Source: Terribacillus saccharophilus (GTDB lineage Bacteria; Bacillota; Bacilli; Bacillales; Amphibacillaceae). Taken from it: a stretch of DNA of 64,000 bases. Shown here one piece after another: positions 24,928 to 33,685 of this stretch. The notes beneath the pieces were generated by a model. The model had not been told where the DNA came from. It made no database searches and worked only from the letters and a program-made list of their open reading frames with translations. The position numbers and the translations under genes were made by a program. How positions within the stretch are numbered: position 1 is the first letter of the stretch; each line of letters starts with the position of its first letter. The stretch spans positions 62,001-126,000 of the forward strand of contig NZ_NPBJ01000029.1 of assembly GCF_002272075.1 (NCBI RefSeq), in the 5' to 3' direction.

Positions 24928-25774
24928 AATTAGAAAATACATTGAAATCACGCCACGCCTCCTCGATTGTTCGGAGGCGTTTTTTTACGTCGGCTGCCTT
25001 TTCTTTTCCAATCAAAGCGATAAATGCGTGAATCAAGCTGATCGGAGCAGTCAAGGAATGTGTCAGTGATGGAGATTTGCTCGAAGCCATGAAAGAATAA
25101 TCGGCTGCTGTAAGCAATGGGGATGACAGCCCATCTGTAATGGCAATTGCTTTAGCGCCGCGGTCCTTAGCCATTTGGAACAATCGCAGCGTGTGATTGG
25201 AATAACGCACGAAGCTTAAAGCGATAAGCACATCGTCTTCCCGTATCGTAGAGATTTGGTCTATCGCTCTGTCAGATGGTTCGACAATTTCTACATTCTC
25301 GAAAATAAAAGAAAGATGATAATGCAATAGATCTGCTACACTGACTGCACTGCGATTAGCTAAAATGAAAATTCGTTTAGAGTTGATTACCGTATCAGCT
25401 GCTGCATGGAAGGCCTGCATATCAATTGCCTCCATCGTTTCCTGGATGTTCGCTTGATCACGCAGAAAGATGGCATACAGGTCCTGGTCCTCTGACTGGG
25501 CTTCTTCTGAAGGATGCTTGAACCGTTCGGTCGCATTCAGCTGCTCCTGCATAGCGTTCTGCAAGGCAAGCTGCATCTCCGGAAAGCCGCGATACCCCAT
25601 AAAAGCAGCAAAACGAACTATTGTTGCATCACTCACATCTGCAGCATTCGCCAGTCCCTCTACATTGAGGAAAGGTGCCTGATTCGGATGTTCGATAATG
25701 AAATTGGCAATTTTCTTCTGGGACTTCGACATCTGCTCACGCTGACTGGAAATACGATGGTATATATCCGGCAT
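24908..25774 (-). CDS. MurR/RpiR family transcriptional regulator
   Basis: A 288-aa regulator with an N-terminal helix-turn-helix (MSKSQKKIANFIIEHPNQAPFLNVEGLANAADVSDATIVRF region) and a C-terminal SIS sugar-isomerase domain (about 125-260) that binds phosphosugars, with FILANRSAVSVADLLHYHL and ALSFVRYSNHTLRLF. ATG 25774 is chosen because AAAGGGG precedes it; a GTG at 25795 lacks an RBS. It lies 24 bp after coaA on the same strand, probably in one operon. The target is unknown; the nearby trehalose operon has its own regulator. Confidence 0.88.
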   Translation of the reverse strand: MPDIYHRISSQREQMSKSQKKIANFIIEHPNQAPFLNVEGLANAADVSDATIVRFAAFMGYRGFPEMQLALQNAMQEQLNATERFKHPSEEAQSEDQDLYAIFLRDQANIQETMEAIDMQAFHAAADTVINSKRIFILANRSAVSVADLLHYHLSFIFENVEIVEPSDRAIDQISTIREDDVLIALSFVRYSNHTLRLFQMAKDRGAKAIAITDGLSSPLLTAADYSFMASSKSPSLTHSLTAPISLIHAFIALIGKEKAADVKKRLRTIEEAWRDFNVFSNFKPPSA

Positions 25775-25798
25775 GACGGAAAAGACCCCTTTCACTTT

Positions 25799-26722
25799 TC
25801 AGAGTTTACGCAAATATACGTCTTCAACCTCGTGATTGTTTCCCTTGCGGAGAATGAGATCGGAACGACCTTTCGTCGGCAATATGTTCTCATGTAAGTT
25901 CTTAGCGTTGATTTCCTCCCAGATCGTATCCGCAGATTCCAATGCTTCGTCAATAGAAATTTCTGCGTAATGCCGGAAGTAGGATTTGGGATCCTGGAAG
26001 GCTGTCGCGCGCAGCATGAGGAAACGTTCTTTATACCATTTTTCAATGTTAGGTTCGTCAGCATCGATATAAATTGAGAAATCGAAGAAGTCGCTGACAA
26101 AGAATTGGTATTCTTTCTTCACTTGCAGTACATTAACGCCCTCAACAATTAGAATATCTGGATTGGATACCAATTCAGTTTGCTCAGGCAGTACGTCGTA
26201 GGTGAGATGAGAATACTGCGGCCCCATAATATTTGTGTTTCCGGCTTTCACCTGTCCCATAAAATCGATCAATGCTTTTATATCGTAACTCTCCGGAAAC
26301 CCTTTGCGCTGCATCATTTGCTTTTCCTTAAGAACAGCATTTGGATACAAGAATCCATCAGTCGTTACAAGCTCTGTTTTCTTATCAGGTAATGCACGGG
26401 AAAGCAGTAATTGAAGCAATCGGGCGATAGTACTTTTTCCAACTGCTACACTTCCGGCGATGCCGATGATGAAAGGAACTTTTTTCTCGTTGGTACCAAG
26501 GAAATTACCTGCTTTTGCATGAAGCATTTCTGCTGCCTCCAGATAGTAGGAGATAAGCTTGGTCAGCGGCATATAAGCAGTTTCCACCTCGGATAAAGAA
26601 ATTCTAGTATTTATTCCCCGGATTTCTTCTAGCTCTGTTTGTGTCAGGGGTGGTGTCTTCGTTTCCGAAAGAGCAGCCCACGACTCCCGGGGGAAATGAT
26701 AGTAAGGTTTGTATGTATGCAT
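25799..26722 (-). CDS. coaA: Pantothenate kinase, type I
   Basis: Type I (P-loop) CoaA, 307 aa, catalysing ATP-dependent phosphorylation of pantothenate, the first step of CoA biosynthesis. The Walker A is GIAGSVAVGKST, and VTTDGFLYPNAVL, KGFPESYD and YSHLTYD are typical of the family, as is IVEGVNVLQ. The ATG at 26722 has GAGGG upstream; a TTG four codons earlier is less likely. Confidence 0.94.
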   Translation of the reverse strand: MHTYKPYYHFPRESWAALSETKTPPLTQTELEEIRGINTRISLSEVETAYMPLTKLISYYLEAAEMLHAKAGNFLGTNEKKVPFIIGIAGSVAVGKSTIARLLQLLLSRALPDKKTELVTTDGFLYPNAVLKEKQMMQRKGFPESYDIKALIDFMGQVKAGNTNIMGPQYSHLTYDVLPEQTELVSNPDILIVEGVNVLQVKKEYQFFVSDFFDFSIYIDADEPNIEKWYKERFLMLRATAFQDPKSYFRHYAEISIDEALESADTIWEEINAKNLHENILPTKGRSDLILRKGNNHEVEDVYLRKL

Positions 26723-26768
26723 GATTACCCTCAACTTTTGTCTGCGAATTTGAGAAATTAGTGCAAAG

Positions 26769-26782
26769 TAAAAACGTTTACA
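26769..26782. promoter_or_regulatory. cre-like site upstream of the trehalose operon
   Basis: TAAAAACGTTTACA matches the cre consensus except at position 2. It lies about 155 bp before treP and close to the coaA promoter region, so which gene it affects is uncertain. Confidence 0.4.
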
Positions 26783-26858
26783 AATACTTTTCCATTTTAC
26801 TACGACAAAATTTAATAATCCAGAGCTGAATCTTGGGGTATAGAAGAGTAGGTATATC

Positions 26859-26887
26859 TTGCATAACTTGTATATACAAGTTATGCT
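26859..26887 (+). promoter_or_regulatory. treP promoter with TreR operator
   Basis: TTGCAT (26859-26864), 17 bp, TATGCT (26882-26887). The whole of 26861-26886 is a perfect 26-bp palindrome with half-site GCATAACTTGTAT, containing the TreR core TTGTATATACAA. Bound repressor would cover both promoter elements. Confidence 0.85.
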
Positions 26888-26924
26888 ATCATTGTATTCG
26901 CTTACATTACAAAACTAGAGTGAG

Positions 26925-28343
26925 GTGGCAGAGGTGGATCTTAGACAGCAAGCAGAAGAGATAGTGGCAGCGCTTGGAGGAAAAGAAAATATCCAGGCTG
27001 CGACACATTGTGTCACGCGGCTGCGGCTGGCGTTGGCAGATGAAGGTAAGGTCGATAAAGAGGCACTGCAGAATATCGATGTTGTAAAAGGTTCTTTTTC
27101 AGCAAATAACCAGTATCAGGTTGTTATCGGTCAAGGTACAGTCGATAAAGTATATAAGGAGTTTATTCAGGTTGCCGAAGTCGGGGAATCTACAAAGGAT
27201 GAAGTGAAGGAAACGGTAAGTAAGAATGGTAATCCGCTGCAGCGAGCATTAAAAACGCTTGGCGACATTTTCATTCCGATTTTGCCAGCAATTGTAACTG
27301 CGGGTTTATTGCTAGGTATTCATAACATCTTAAATAATCCAGGTATTTTCTTCGACAGTGCATCAATCATCGAGGTTTATCCACAGTGGGCAGGCATTGC
27401 TGATATGATTTATGTAATCGCTAACACAGCCTTCGCCTTCCTGCCGGCACTGATAGGGTGGTCGGCAGTTAAGAAATTCGGCGGAAGTCCGCTTCTAGGG
27501 ATGGTGCTCGGTTTGGCTTTGATTCATCCATCCCTATTGAATCCGACTGATTATGCTAGTGCTGCCCTGGAAGGAAATGCACCGGTCTGGAATCTGTTCG
27601 GACTGGAGATTCAGCGTATCGGATATCAAGGACAAGTGCTGCCGGTGCTTTTCGCAGCATGGGTTTTAGCTAAAATAGAAATATTCCTTCGTCGCAAAGT
27701 ACCTGATAGTTTTCAGCTGCTCGTTGTCGCTCCTGTCGCGCTCTTGCTTACTGGTATTGTAAGCTTCATCGTGATCGGACCAATTATGTTCATCGTCGGG
27801 AATGCCATTACAGATGGATTCGTAGCTGTATTCGATACAGTCGCTCCGGTCGGTGGTTTGCTGTATGGCGCTTTGTATGGAGCTTTAGTTGTTACCGGAC
27901 TTCACCATACATTCCTTGCTCTGGATCTACAGCTGATTGCTAATACGGGCGCAACATTCCTATGGCCAATACTGGCACTGTCTAATATATCCCAAGGTTC
28001 TGCGACGCTTGGTGTGATGCTGGCTACGAAGGATGAGAAGCTGCGAGGATTATCTCTGACTTCCTGGATCAGTGCTTGGCTCGGGGTAACAGAACCGGCT
28101 GTGTTCGGTGTTAATCTGCGATTCCGCTATCCATTCTTCCTTGCTCTTGGAGCTTCAGCTGTTGCGGGAACGTTTATAGCCTGGAGAGGCGTGGAGGCAA
28201 GTTCGGTAGGAATCGGCGGCGTACCCGGTATCTTTTCTATTCTGCCGGGAAGCTGGGGAGCATTTGCAATCGGTATGGTGATAGTCATTGTTGTACCGTT
28301 CGTCACAACTTATCTAGTAGCTAAACGAAAAAAGAATGTGTAA
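26925..28343 (+). CDS. treP: PTS trehalose transporter, EIIBC
   Basis: A 472-aa phosphotransferase permease. The N-terminal IIB domain carries the phosphorylated cysteine in ATHCVTRLRL, followed by a ten-helix IIC domain with GITEP-like GVTEPAVFGVN. It imports trehalose as trehalose-6-phosphate and closely matches B. subtilis TreP. No IIA domain is encoded, as in Bacillus where a glucose-type IIA is borrowed. The start is GTG 26925, or GTG 26934 behind GAGGTGG. Confidence 0.95.
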   Translation: MAEVDLRQQAEEIVAALGGKENIQAATHCVTRLRLALADEGKVDKEALQNIDVVKGSFSANNQYQVVIGQGTVDKVYKEFIQVAEVGESTKDEVKETVSKNGNPLQRALKTLGDIFIPILPAIVTAGLLLGIHNILNNPGIFFDSASIIEVYPQWAGIADMIYVIANTAFAFLPALIGWSAVKKFGGSPLLGMVLGLALIHPSLLNPTDYASAALEGNAPVWNLFGLEIQRIGYQGQVLPVLFAAWVLAKIEIFLRRKVPDSFQLLVVAPVALLLTGIVSFIVIGPIMFIVGNAITDGFVAVFDTVAPVGGLLYGALYGALVVTGLHHTFLALDLQLIANTGATFLWPILALSNISQGSATLGVMLATKDEKLRGLSLTSWISAWLGVTEPAVFGVNLRFRYPFFLALGASAVAGTFIAWRGVEASSVGIGGVPGIFSILPGSWGAFAIGMVIVIVVPFVTTYLVAKRKKNV

Positions 28344-28362
28344 TTAAGGAAAGGGGATTATA

Positions 28363-30036
28363 ATGCACGAACCATGGTGGAAAAGAAGTACAGTTTATCA
28401 AGTTTATCCGAAAAGCTTTCATGACACGACAGGCAATGGAATCGGAGATTTGCAGGGAATAATCGAAAAGCTCGATTATTTGAAAGAGCTCGGTATTGAT
28501 ATGGTGTGGCTGACGCCGATCTACCGATCTCCACAGCGTGATAATGGATATGATATCAGTGATTATTACGAGATTGAGCCTGCTTACGGCACGATGGAAG
28601 ATGTGGAACGATTAATCGGGGAATTGCATGATCGAGACATGAAGCTGATGATGGATATTGTCATCAATCACACATCAACAGAACATGAATGGTTCCAACA
28701 AGCAAAATCCTCAAAGGATAACCCTTACCGTGATTATTATATTTGGCGAGATCCGCAAGAGGGTGCCGAGCCGAACAACTGGGTGTCCAAGTTTGGCGGC
28801 AGTGCCTGGGGTTTGGAGGAACACACGAATCAGTATTATTTACATCTGTTCGACCAGACACAGGCGGATCTTAACTGGGAGAATGAGAAAGTACGGAAAG
28901 AATTGTACAAGATGATGAATTTCTGGGCGGAAAAGGGGCTTGATGGGTTCCGTCTGGATGTCATCAATCTCGTTTCAAAAGTCCAGAGCTTTCCCTATGA
29001 TCACGATGCCCCTGGTGGTCAATTTGGGAAAGAGTACTACACAGACGGACCTCGAATCCACGAATTTGTGCATGAAATGAACCAGGAAGTCTTTACACCT
29101 CATAGTCTGGTAACAGTTGGCGAGATGTCGTCCACAAGCTTGGCTGCTTGCCAGCAGTATACAAAACCGGATGCCGAGGAGTTGAGTATGACTTTCAATT
29201 TTCATCATTTGAAAGTTGATTATGAGAACGGAATGAAATGGACAGATGGAAAACTTGAATTTATTAAGCTGAAGCAGATCTTATCTGATTGGCAAATCGG
29301 TATGCATGAAGTGGGCGGTTGGAATGCGCTCTTCTGGTGCAATCATGATCAGCCGCGTATTGTCAGCAGGTTCGGAGATGACGATCAATATTGGAAAGAA
29401 TCAGCGAAGATGCTGGCAACCGTTCTGCACATGATGCAAGGAACTCCTTATATTTATCAAGGAGAAGAGATAGGAATGACCGATCCGAAGTTCTCTAGCA
29501 TCGAAGATTATAATGATGTAGAAACCCATAATGCCTTTCAAGCCCTCAAAGAGGATGGTCTGGACAGTGAACAAGCTTTGCGAATTATTCAGCGCCGCTC
29601 CAGGGATAATTCACGAACTCCGATGCAGTGGAATGAAGGGTTAAATGCGGGCTTTACTAATGGAAAGCCGTGGCTTGCAGTGGCATCGAATTATGCAGAT
29701 ATTAATGTGAAAAAGGCGCTGCAGGATGATGATTCGATTTTCTATCATTATCAAAAGCTGATTCGCCTACGGAAGGAATATGCTATCATAACCTATGGAG
29801 ACTATGAACCGATATGTATGGATGATGAGCGTCTCTTCTGTTATGAACGGAAGTGGAATGGTGAAAAACTGCTAGTCGTTGCGAATTTCTTCGGTGAGAC
29901 AGCAGAATTTTCCTATCCGAAAGAACACATGGCAAAAGCAGAAATCCTGCTTTCCAATTATGAAAATAGTCCGTCGGATTTCAGAAAGATACGGCTTCGT
30001 CCGTTCGAAGCGGTCATTTACCATAGTAAAGCGTAA
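28363..30036 (+). CDS. treA: Alpha,alpha-phosphotrehalase (trehalose-6-phosphate hydrolase)
   Basis: GH13 enzyme of 557 aa that splits trehalose-6-phosphate into glucose and glucose-6-phosphate. The GH13 regions are visible: DIVINHTS, GFRLDVINL (nucleophile Asp), VGEMSS (acid Glu) and WCNHDQPR. It starts 19 bp after treP with a strong RBS (GAAAGGGG). Confidence 0.95.
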   Translation: MHEPWWKRSTVYQVYPKSFHDTTGNGIGDLQGIIEKLDYLKELGIDMVWLTPIYRSPQRDNGYDISDYYEIEPAYGTMEDVERLIGELHDRDMKLMMDIVINHTSTEHEWFQQAKSSKDNPYRDYYIWRDPQEGAEPNNWVSKFGGSAWGLEEHTNQYYLHLFDQTQADLNWENEKVRKELYKMMNFWAEKGLDGFRLDVINLVSKVQSFPYDHDAPGGQFGKEYYTDGPRIHEFVHEMNQEVFTPHSLVTVGEMSSTSLAACQQYTKPDAEELSMTFNFHHLKVDYENGMKWTDGKLEFIKLKQILSDWQIGMHEVGGWNALFWCNHDQPRIVSRFGDDDQYWKESAKMLATVLHMMQGTPYIYQGEEIGMTDPKFSSIEDYNDVETHNAFQALKEDGLDSEQALRIIQRRSRDNSRTPMQWNEGLNAGFTNGKPWLAVASNYADINVKKALQDDDSIFYHYQKLIRLRKEYAIITYGDYEPICMDDERLFCYERKWNGEKLLVVANFFGETAEFSYPKEHMAKAEILLSNYENSPSDFRKIRLRPFEAVIYHSKA

Positions 30037-30049
30037 AGGCCTGATGTGG

Positions 30050-30763
30050 ATGGAGAAGAAATTTCAAGCAATCTATGATTTGTTAGCAAAAGAAATCCAG
30101 ACAGAAAAAATTAAGGCAGGGCAGCTGCTTCCTTCTGAAAATGAGCTGACGGAGAGATTCGCGACATCCAGGGAAACAGTACGCAAAGCCTTGCAATTGC
30201 TGTCCCAGAATGGGTACATTCAAAAGCTGCAAGGAAAAGGCTCGGTCGTGCTTGAACAGGACAAACTACCTTTGCCGGTCAGCGGACTTACGAGCTTCAA
30301 GGAGCTGTCCCGCTCGATGTCGCAGAAGGTGGAGACATGTGTAACGTCACTTTCTTGTAAAAAAGCGCGTGGTTTTATACAACAGGTGCTGCAATGTGAG
30401 GAAGGTACACCTATATGGGAGCTGCATCGCTTACGTAAACTGGATGGTGAATCGGTCATCTATGATAAAGATTTTTTATTGAAAGAACTTGCTCCTGGTA
30501 TAACAGAAGAAATAGCAGCCGATTCGATTTATGATTATCTGGAACAGGAACTAGGATTGTCCATCAGTTATGCAAAAAAGGAAGTAGTCGTTGAAGAAGC
30601 TCAAGCGGAAGATAAAGCGATTATGGATTTGGGAAGTTATCAACAGCTTGTAGTCGTGCGCAGTGCTGTTTATCTTGAGGATACAACTTTATTCCAATAT
30701 ACCGAGTCGAAGCATCGACCGGACAAGTTTCGATTTGTCGATTTTGCTCGAAGAACAAAATAA
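30050..30763 (+). CDS. treR: Trehalose operon repressor TreR, GntR family
   Basis: GntR/HutC-type repressor, about 237 aa. The N-terminal winged helix (LLPSENELTERFATSRETVRKALQLLSQNGYIQ) is followed by a UTRA effector domain that binds trehalose-6-phosphate in relatives. The C terminus FQYTESKHRPDKFRFVDFARR is nearly the B. subtilis TreR end. ATG 30050 gives MEKKFQAIY, fitting homologues; the upstream ATG at 30044 is an alternative. It should bind the palindrome at 26861. Confidence 0.93.
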   Translation: MEKKFQAIYDLLAKEIQTEKIKAGQLLPSENELTERFATSRETVRKALQLLSQNGYIQKLQGKGSVVLEQDKLPLPVSGLTSFKELSRSMSQKVETCVTSLSCKKARGFIQQVLQCEEGTPIWELHRLRKLDGESVIYDKDFLLKELAPGITEEIAADSIYDYLEQELGLSISYAKKEVVVEEAQAEDKAIMDLGSYQQLVVVRSAVYLEDTTLFQYTESKHRPDKFRFVDFARRTK

Positions 30764-30771
30764 GAAAATAA

Positions 30772-30808
30772 TAAAATGTGCATAGCTTCAAGGCTATGCA
30801 CATTTTAT
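30772..30808. terminator. Rho-independent terminator
   Basis: AAAATGTGCATAGC/GCTATGCACATTTT is a long symmetric stem at the end of the tre operon. Confidence 0.9.
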
Positions 30809-30937
30809 TGTGGGTAAAGAGAAGCTTGTACACAGAAAGATTCTGTTTGTTCACATAATTTGTGTGTAACATAAGTTATACACAGAAAAATTTGACGAAT
30901 GCTAGTGCGCTGCACGTTATCCACAAGTGGATAACGA

Positions 30938-31429
30938 TTAAGGGCGGATTCGCTTGCCTAAAATAACTAAATCCCGCTCAAATCCATCCAGTTCGGCTAC
31001 ATTCGGCATATCAGCCCACCGCTTAAATCCGAAGCGTTCAAAGAGCTTGATGCTCGGTTCGTTATGGCCGAAAACAAAACCTAAAACTGTCTTGAAATCT
31101 AATATCTCGGCCTGGTCAAGGACGAACTGCAGCATACTTCTTCCAAGTCCTTTGCCTCTGGCATCTTGATGAATATAGATGCTGACTTCCACGGTTTTAT
31201 GATAAGCAGCTCGACCATAAAACGGCTCCAAGCTAATCCAACCTAGTATATTCTCGTCTTCTTCCACGACCCAAAGCGGTCGCTGTTCCGTATGGTGCTG
31301 GAACCAATCCAGTCTGCTTTCTACTGATATCTCTTCCAGATCTGCAGTTACCATTCTGCCGGCAATCGTGGAATTATAGATGGAAACAATTGCAGGAAGA
31401 TCGTGAAGTTCTGCGATGCGGTAGTGCAT
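30938..31429 (-). CDS. GNAT N-acetyltransferase (YwnH/phosphinothricin acetyltransferase-like)
   Basis: A 163-aa GNAT enzyme with the family core: IVSIYNSTIAGRMVTAD near the N terminus, EVSIYIHQDARGKGLGRSML (acetyl-CoA-binding RGKGLG) and FGHNEPSIKLFERFGF. It resembles B. subtilis YwnH and phosphinothricin/methionine sulfoximine acetyltransferases, so a small amino-acid-like substrate is likely. The ATG at 31429 is chosen from homologues and the GGGGG RBS 7 nt upstream; longer frames lack support. Confidence 0.9.
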   Translation of the reverse strand: MHYRIAELHDLPAIVSIYNSTIAGRMVTADLEEISVESRLDWFQHHTEQRPLWVVEEDENILGWISLEPFYGRAAYHKTVEVSIYIHQDARGKGLGRSMLQFVLDQAEILDFKTVLGFVFGHNEPSIKLFERFGFKRWADMPNVAELDGFERDLVILGKRIRP

Positions 31430-31545
31430 GTCCATTCCCCCATGTTTTTGGCTTATTATACTAAACGATTGGATAGAAGCATAGTCTAGTTCAATTTGGG
31501 GTACAAGATAAGTAGATGAACAGGCAGATGAGAGGGTGTGGATAG

Positions 31546-31779
31546 ATGTATTCTGTAACATTCGGTAAATTGCTGCAATTCACTGCTATCGGCTTAGTGA
31601 TTGGCTTTATCATCGGCATGGTCGCCATGCTCGGCTTTGACTTAAACTTTATGGCTATGATTCTAAGTGTACTGCTCAGTATCATTGGAGCATTTGCGGC
31701 AGGTATGTATGCGGAGTTGTATCATATAAGGCAAGCAGTAAATGAACAGACAGAAAAGACATTGAAAAAAAGAGTGTAA
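31546..31779 (+). CDS. Hypothetical small membrane protein, 77 aa
   Basis: Two adjacent hydrophobic segments (residues 10-30 and 36-57) followed by a charged helical tail (YAELYHIRQAVNEQTEKTLKKR). RBS GAGGGTG. No family is recognised. A terminator separates it from the MarR-MFS operon. Confidence 0.75.
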   Translation: MYSVTFGKLLQFTAIGLVIGFIIGMVAMLGFDLNFMAMILSVLLSIIGAFAAGMYAELYHIRQAVNEQTEKTLKKRV

Positions 31780-31784
31780 TAAGT

Positions 31785-31820
31785 AATTTCGGCTGTTATT
31801 CCTAGCAGCTGAAATTTTTT
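31785..31820 (+). terminator. Rho-independent terminator
   Basis: AATTTC-GCTG/CAGC-GAAATT stem followed by TTTTTT. Confidence 0.75.
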
Positions 31821-31822
31821 GA

Positions 31823-31861
31823 TGAAATTTATTTCACATGTATGAAATATTAATGTATACT
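31823..31861 (+). promoter_or_regulatory. MarR-MFS promoter with overlapping inverted repeats
   Basis: TTCACA (31833-31838), 17 bp, TATACT (31856-31861) is a strong promoter. Three alternating half-sites TGAAAT-ATTTCA-TGAAAT (31823-31848) form two overlapping palindromes across the -35 and spacer, a likely operator for the MarR protein it drives. Confidence 0.65.
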
Positions 31862-31896
31862 AATACTAGTAGAAAGCAGTAATTGGGGGTCTGTAA

Positions 31897-32301
31897 GTGG
31901 AAAGCAGAGATATGGTTGATTTTATCGAATTAGTACGTAATGTCAATAAAGCGTTGCGTAAGGAATGGGATTTTCAGATTTCCGGGCCGCAGCTCGTATT
32001 GCTGAGGTTGTTGAAAAATAATGGTCCGATGCGCATGTCTGATTTAGCTGAAGAAGTAGGGATCAGCTTTAGCGGGGCAACGAATTTAGGGAACCGCATG
32101 ATCAAGGAAGGCTATCTGGAGCGTATTCATTCAGAGAAGGACCGTCGGGTGGTCATGCTTGCGATCACACAAAAAGGGTCTGATTTTTATGTGAGTTTTT
32201 CTGGAGCAAGGGACAAAGCTTTTGGTTCTTTCCTGGATAAATTGACGGAAGAAGAGAAAAATGAGTTCATCCGGCTAAGCCGTAAGATGCTCGCTGATTA
32301 A
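31897..32301 (+). CDS. MarR family transcriptional regulator
   Basis: A 134-aa winged-helix regulator with ISGPQLVLLRLLKNNGPMRMSDLAEEVGIS, the recognition helix in SGATNLGNRMIKEGYLER, and the wing HSEKDRRVVMLAITQKG. It starts with GTG. It is 18 bp upstream of an MFS exporter gene, the usual arrangement for a local efflux repressor, and a candidate operator lies in the shared promoter. Confidence 0.93.
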   Translation: MESRDMVDFIELVRNVNKALRKEWDFQISGPQLVLLRLLKNNGPMRMSDLAEEVGISFSGATNLGNRMIKEGYLERIHSEKDRRVVMLAITQKGSDFYVSFSGARDKAFGSFLDKLTEEEKNEFIRLSRKMLAD

Positions 32302-32319
32302 TAGAAAGGGGATGAGTGT

Positions 32320-33558
32320 ATGTCGGACATTCGTAATGAAACGATACCCGATGGACACGAAATTGAACAGGCAGAAAATGAAATTAAAGAAGATGCACAT
32401 AGTATAAAACGGATTTTCCAGCAACCGAAGGCAGCATGGGCGGTTGCTTTTGCATGTGTTGTTGCCTTTATGGGGATTGGTCTTGTTGACCCGATACTTC
32501 CATCCATCGCAGCGCAGATGGATGCAACGCCAAGTCAAGTTGAGTTATTATTCACGAGTTATTTACTCGTTACCGGAATTATGATGCTGATCACAGGTTG
32601 GTTATCCAGCCGAATCGGTCCGAAAATGACATTGCTCATTGGTTTGGTCATTATTATTTTGTTCTCAACTTTAGGAGGGCTAGCTGGCAGTGTGGATGAA
32701 CTAGTCGGACTCCGTGCAGGCTGGGGACTAGGTAATGCATTATTCATCTCTACTGCACTTGCCGTAATCGTCAGTGTTGCCAGTGGCGGTTCAGCAGTAG
32801 CCATTATGCTTTATGAAGCAGCTCTTGGGTTAGGAATGTCAGTCGGACCTCTTTTGGGCGGATTGCTCGGGTCCATCCACTGGCGTGCACCATTCTTTGG
32901 TGTGGCAGTATTAATGCTGATTGGATTGCTTGCGGTGTGGATATTACTCACAGATATGCCTAAACCGGCAAAAAAAACCCCGCTTTCAGCACCATTCCAG
33001 GCATTGCGTCACCCGGGACTCTTGACGATAGGGCTGACAGCTTTATTTTATAACTTCGGTTTCTTTACCTTACTGACATATTCACCATTTGTTTTAAACC
33101 TTGGTGAATTCGGTATCGGATTCGTCTTCTTTGTCTGGGGTGTTATGCTGGCAATCGGATCGATCTTTATTGCACCATCCTTCGAAACAAAGCTTGGTAC
33201 GAAAAAATCACTTAGTTTGGTAATGATCGGTATCATTATTACTTTGGCTTTGATGGGGATTGGCGCAGATTGGCCAGTATTCCTCATAGTGATGATTGCA
33301 CTAATGGGATTATTACTTGGTATTAACAATACTGTCATGACGACGGCTGTAATGGAAGTATCGCCGGTTGAGCGTTCTACAGCATCAGCTGCATATAGTT
33401 TCCTGCGATTCACGGGTGGCTCGATTTCGCCATGGCTCGCTGGGAAAGTGTCTGAACATATCTCAATTGGAGCTCCATACTATGTCGCAGCAGCGGCAGT
33501 ACTTGTTGGATTGCTATTATTCACCGCCAGAAGAGGTGCGATGGATCGTTTAAGTTAA
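32320..33558 (+). CDS. MFS transporter (drug efflux type)
   Basis: A 412-aa, twelve-helix major facilitator with motif A-like GWLSSRIGPKMTLL after helix 2 and the antiporter motif C-like stretch ALGLGMSVGPLLGGLLG in helix 5, which indicates an exporter. The N-terminal tail of about 40 residues is acidic. It is co-transcribed with the MarR gene and ends at a perfect hairpin terminator. The drug or metabolite is unknown. Confidence 0.9.
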   Translation: MSDIRNETIPDGHEIEQAENEIKEDAHSIKRIFQQPKAAWAVAFACVVAFMGIGLVDPILPSIAAQMDATPSQVELLFTSYLLVTGIMMLITGWLSSRIGPKMTLLIGLVIIILFSTLGGLAGSVDELVGLRAGWGLGNALFISTALAVIVSVASGGSAVAIMLYEAALGLGMSVGPLLGGLLGSIHWRAPFFGVAVLMLIGLLAVWILLTDMPKPAKKTPLSAPFQALRHPGLLTIGLTALFYNFGFFTLLTYSPFVLNLGEFGIGFVFFVWGVMLAIGSIFIAPSFETKLGTKKSLSLVMIGIIITLALMGIGADWPVFLIVMIALMGLLLGINNTVMTTAVMEVSPVERSTASAAYSFLRFTGGSISPWLAGKVSEHISIGAPYYVAAAAVLVGLLLFTARRGAMDRLS

Positions 33559-33561
33559 AGG

Positions 33562-33595
33562 AAGAGCCATGATCAATTGATCATGGCTCTTTTTG
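33562..33595. terminator. Rho-independent terminator
   Basis: AGAGCCATGATCA/TGATCATGGCTCT (33563-33590) is a perfect palindrome followed by TTTT. Confidence 0.9.
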
Positions 33596-33631
33596 TATGG
33601 AAGAACAAAGGTGAAATGCTATAAACGCATA

Positions 33632-33660
33632 TTGAATTTATGATACGCTTAAAGTATTCA
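33632..33660 (+). promoter_or_regulatory. Promoter of the B12/STAS operon
   Basis: TTGAAT (33632-33637), 17-bp spacer, TATTCA (33655-33660). The spacing is right, but both hexamers deviate from consensus, so expression may be low or activated. I saw no GTTTAA/GGGTAT pair here. Confidence 0.45.
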
Positions 33661-33685
33661 AAACTATCGCATTTGGGGGGATTCC

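Noticed and set aside
29879-30049. Longer frame for TreR beginning inside treA
   Set aside because: The added residues are out-of-frame treA sequence with no RBS; homologues begin at the MEKKFQ-like segment.
31430-31561. N-terminal extension of the YwnH-like acetyltransferase
   Set aside because: The extra residues do not resemble the family and overlap the divergent gene's start region; the internal ATG has the better RBS.
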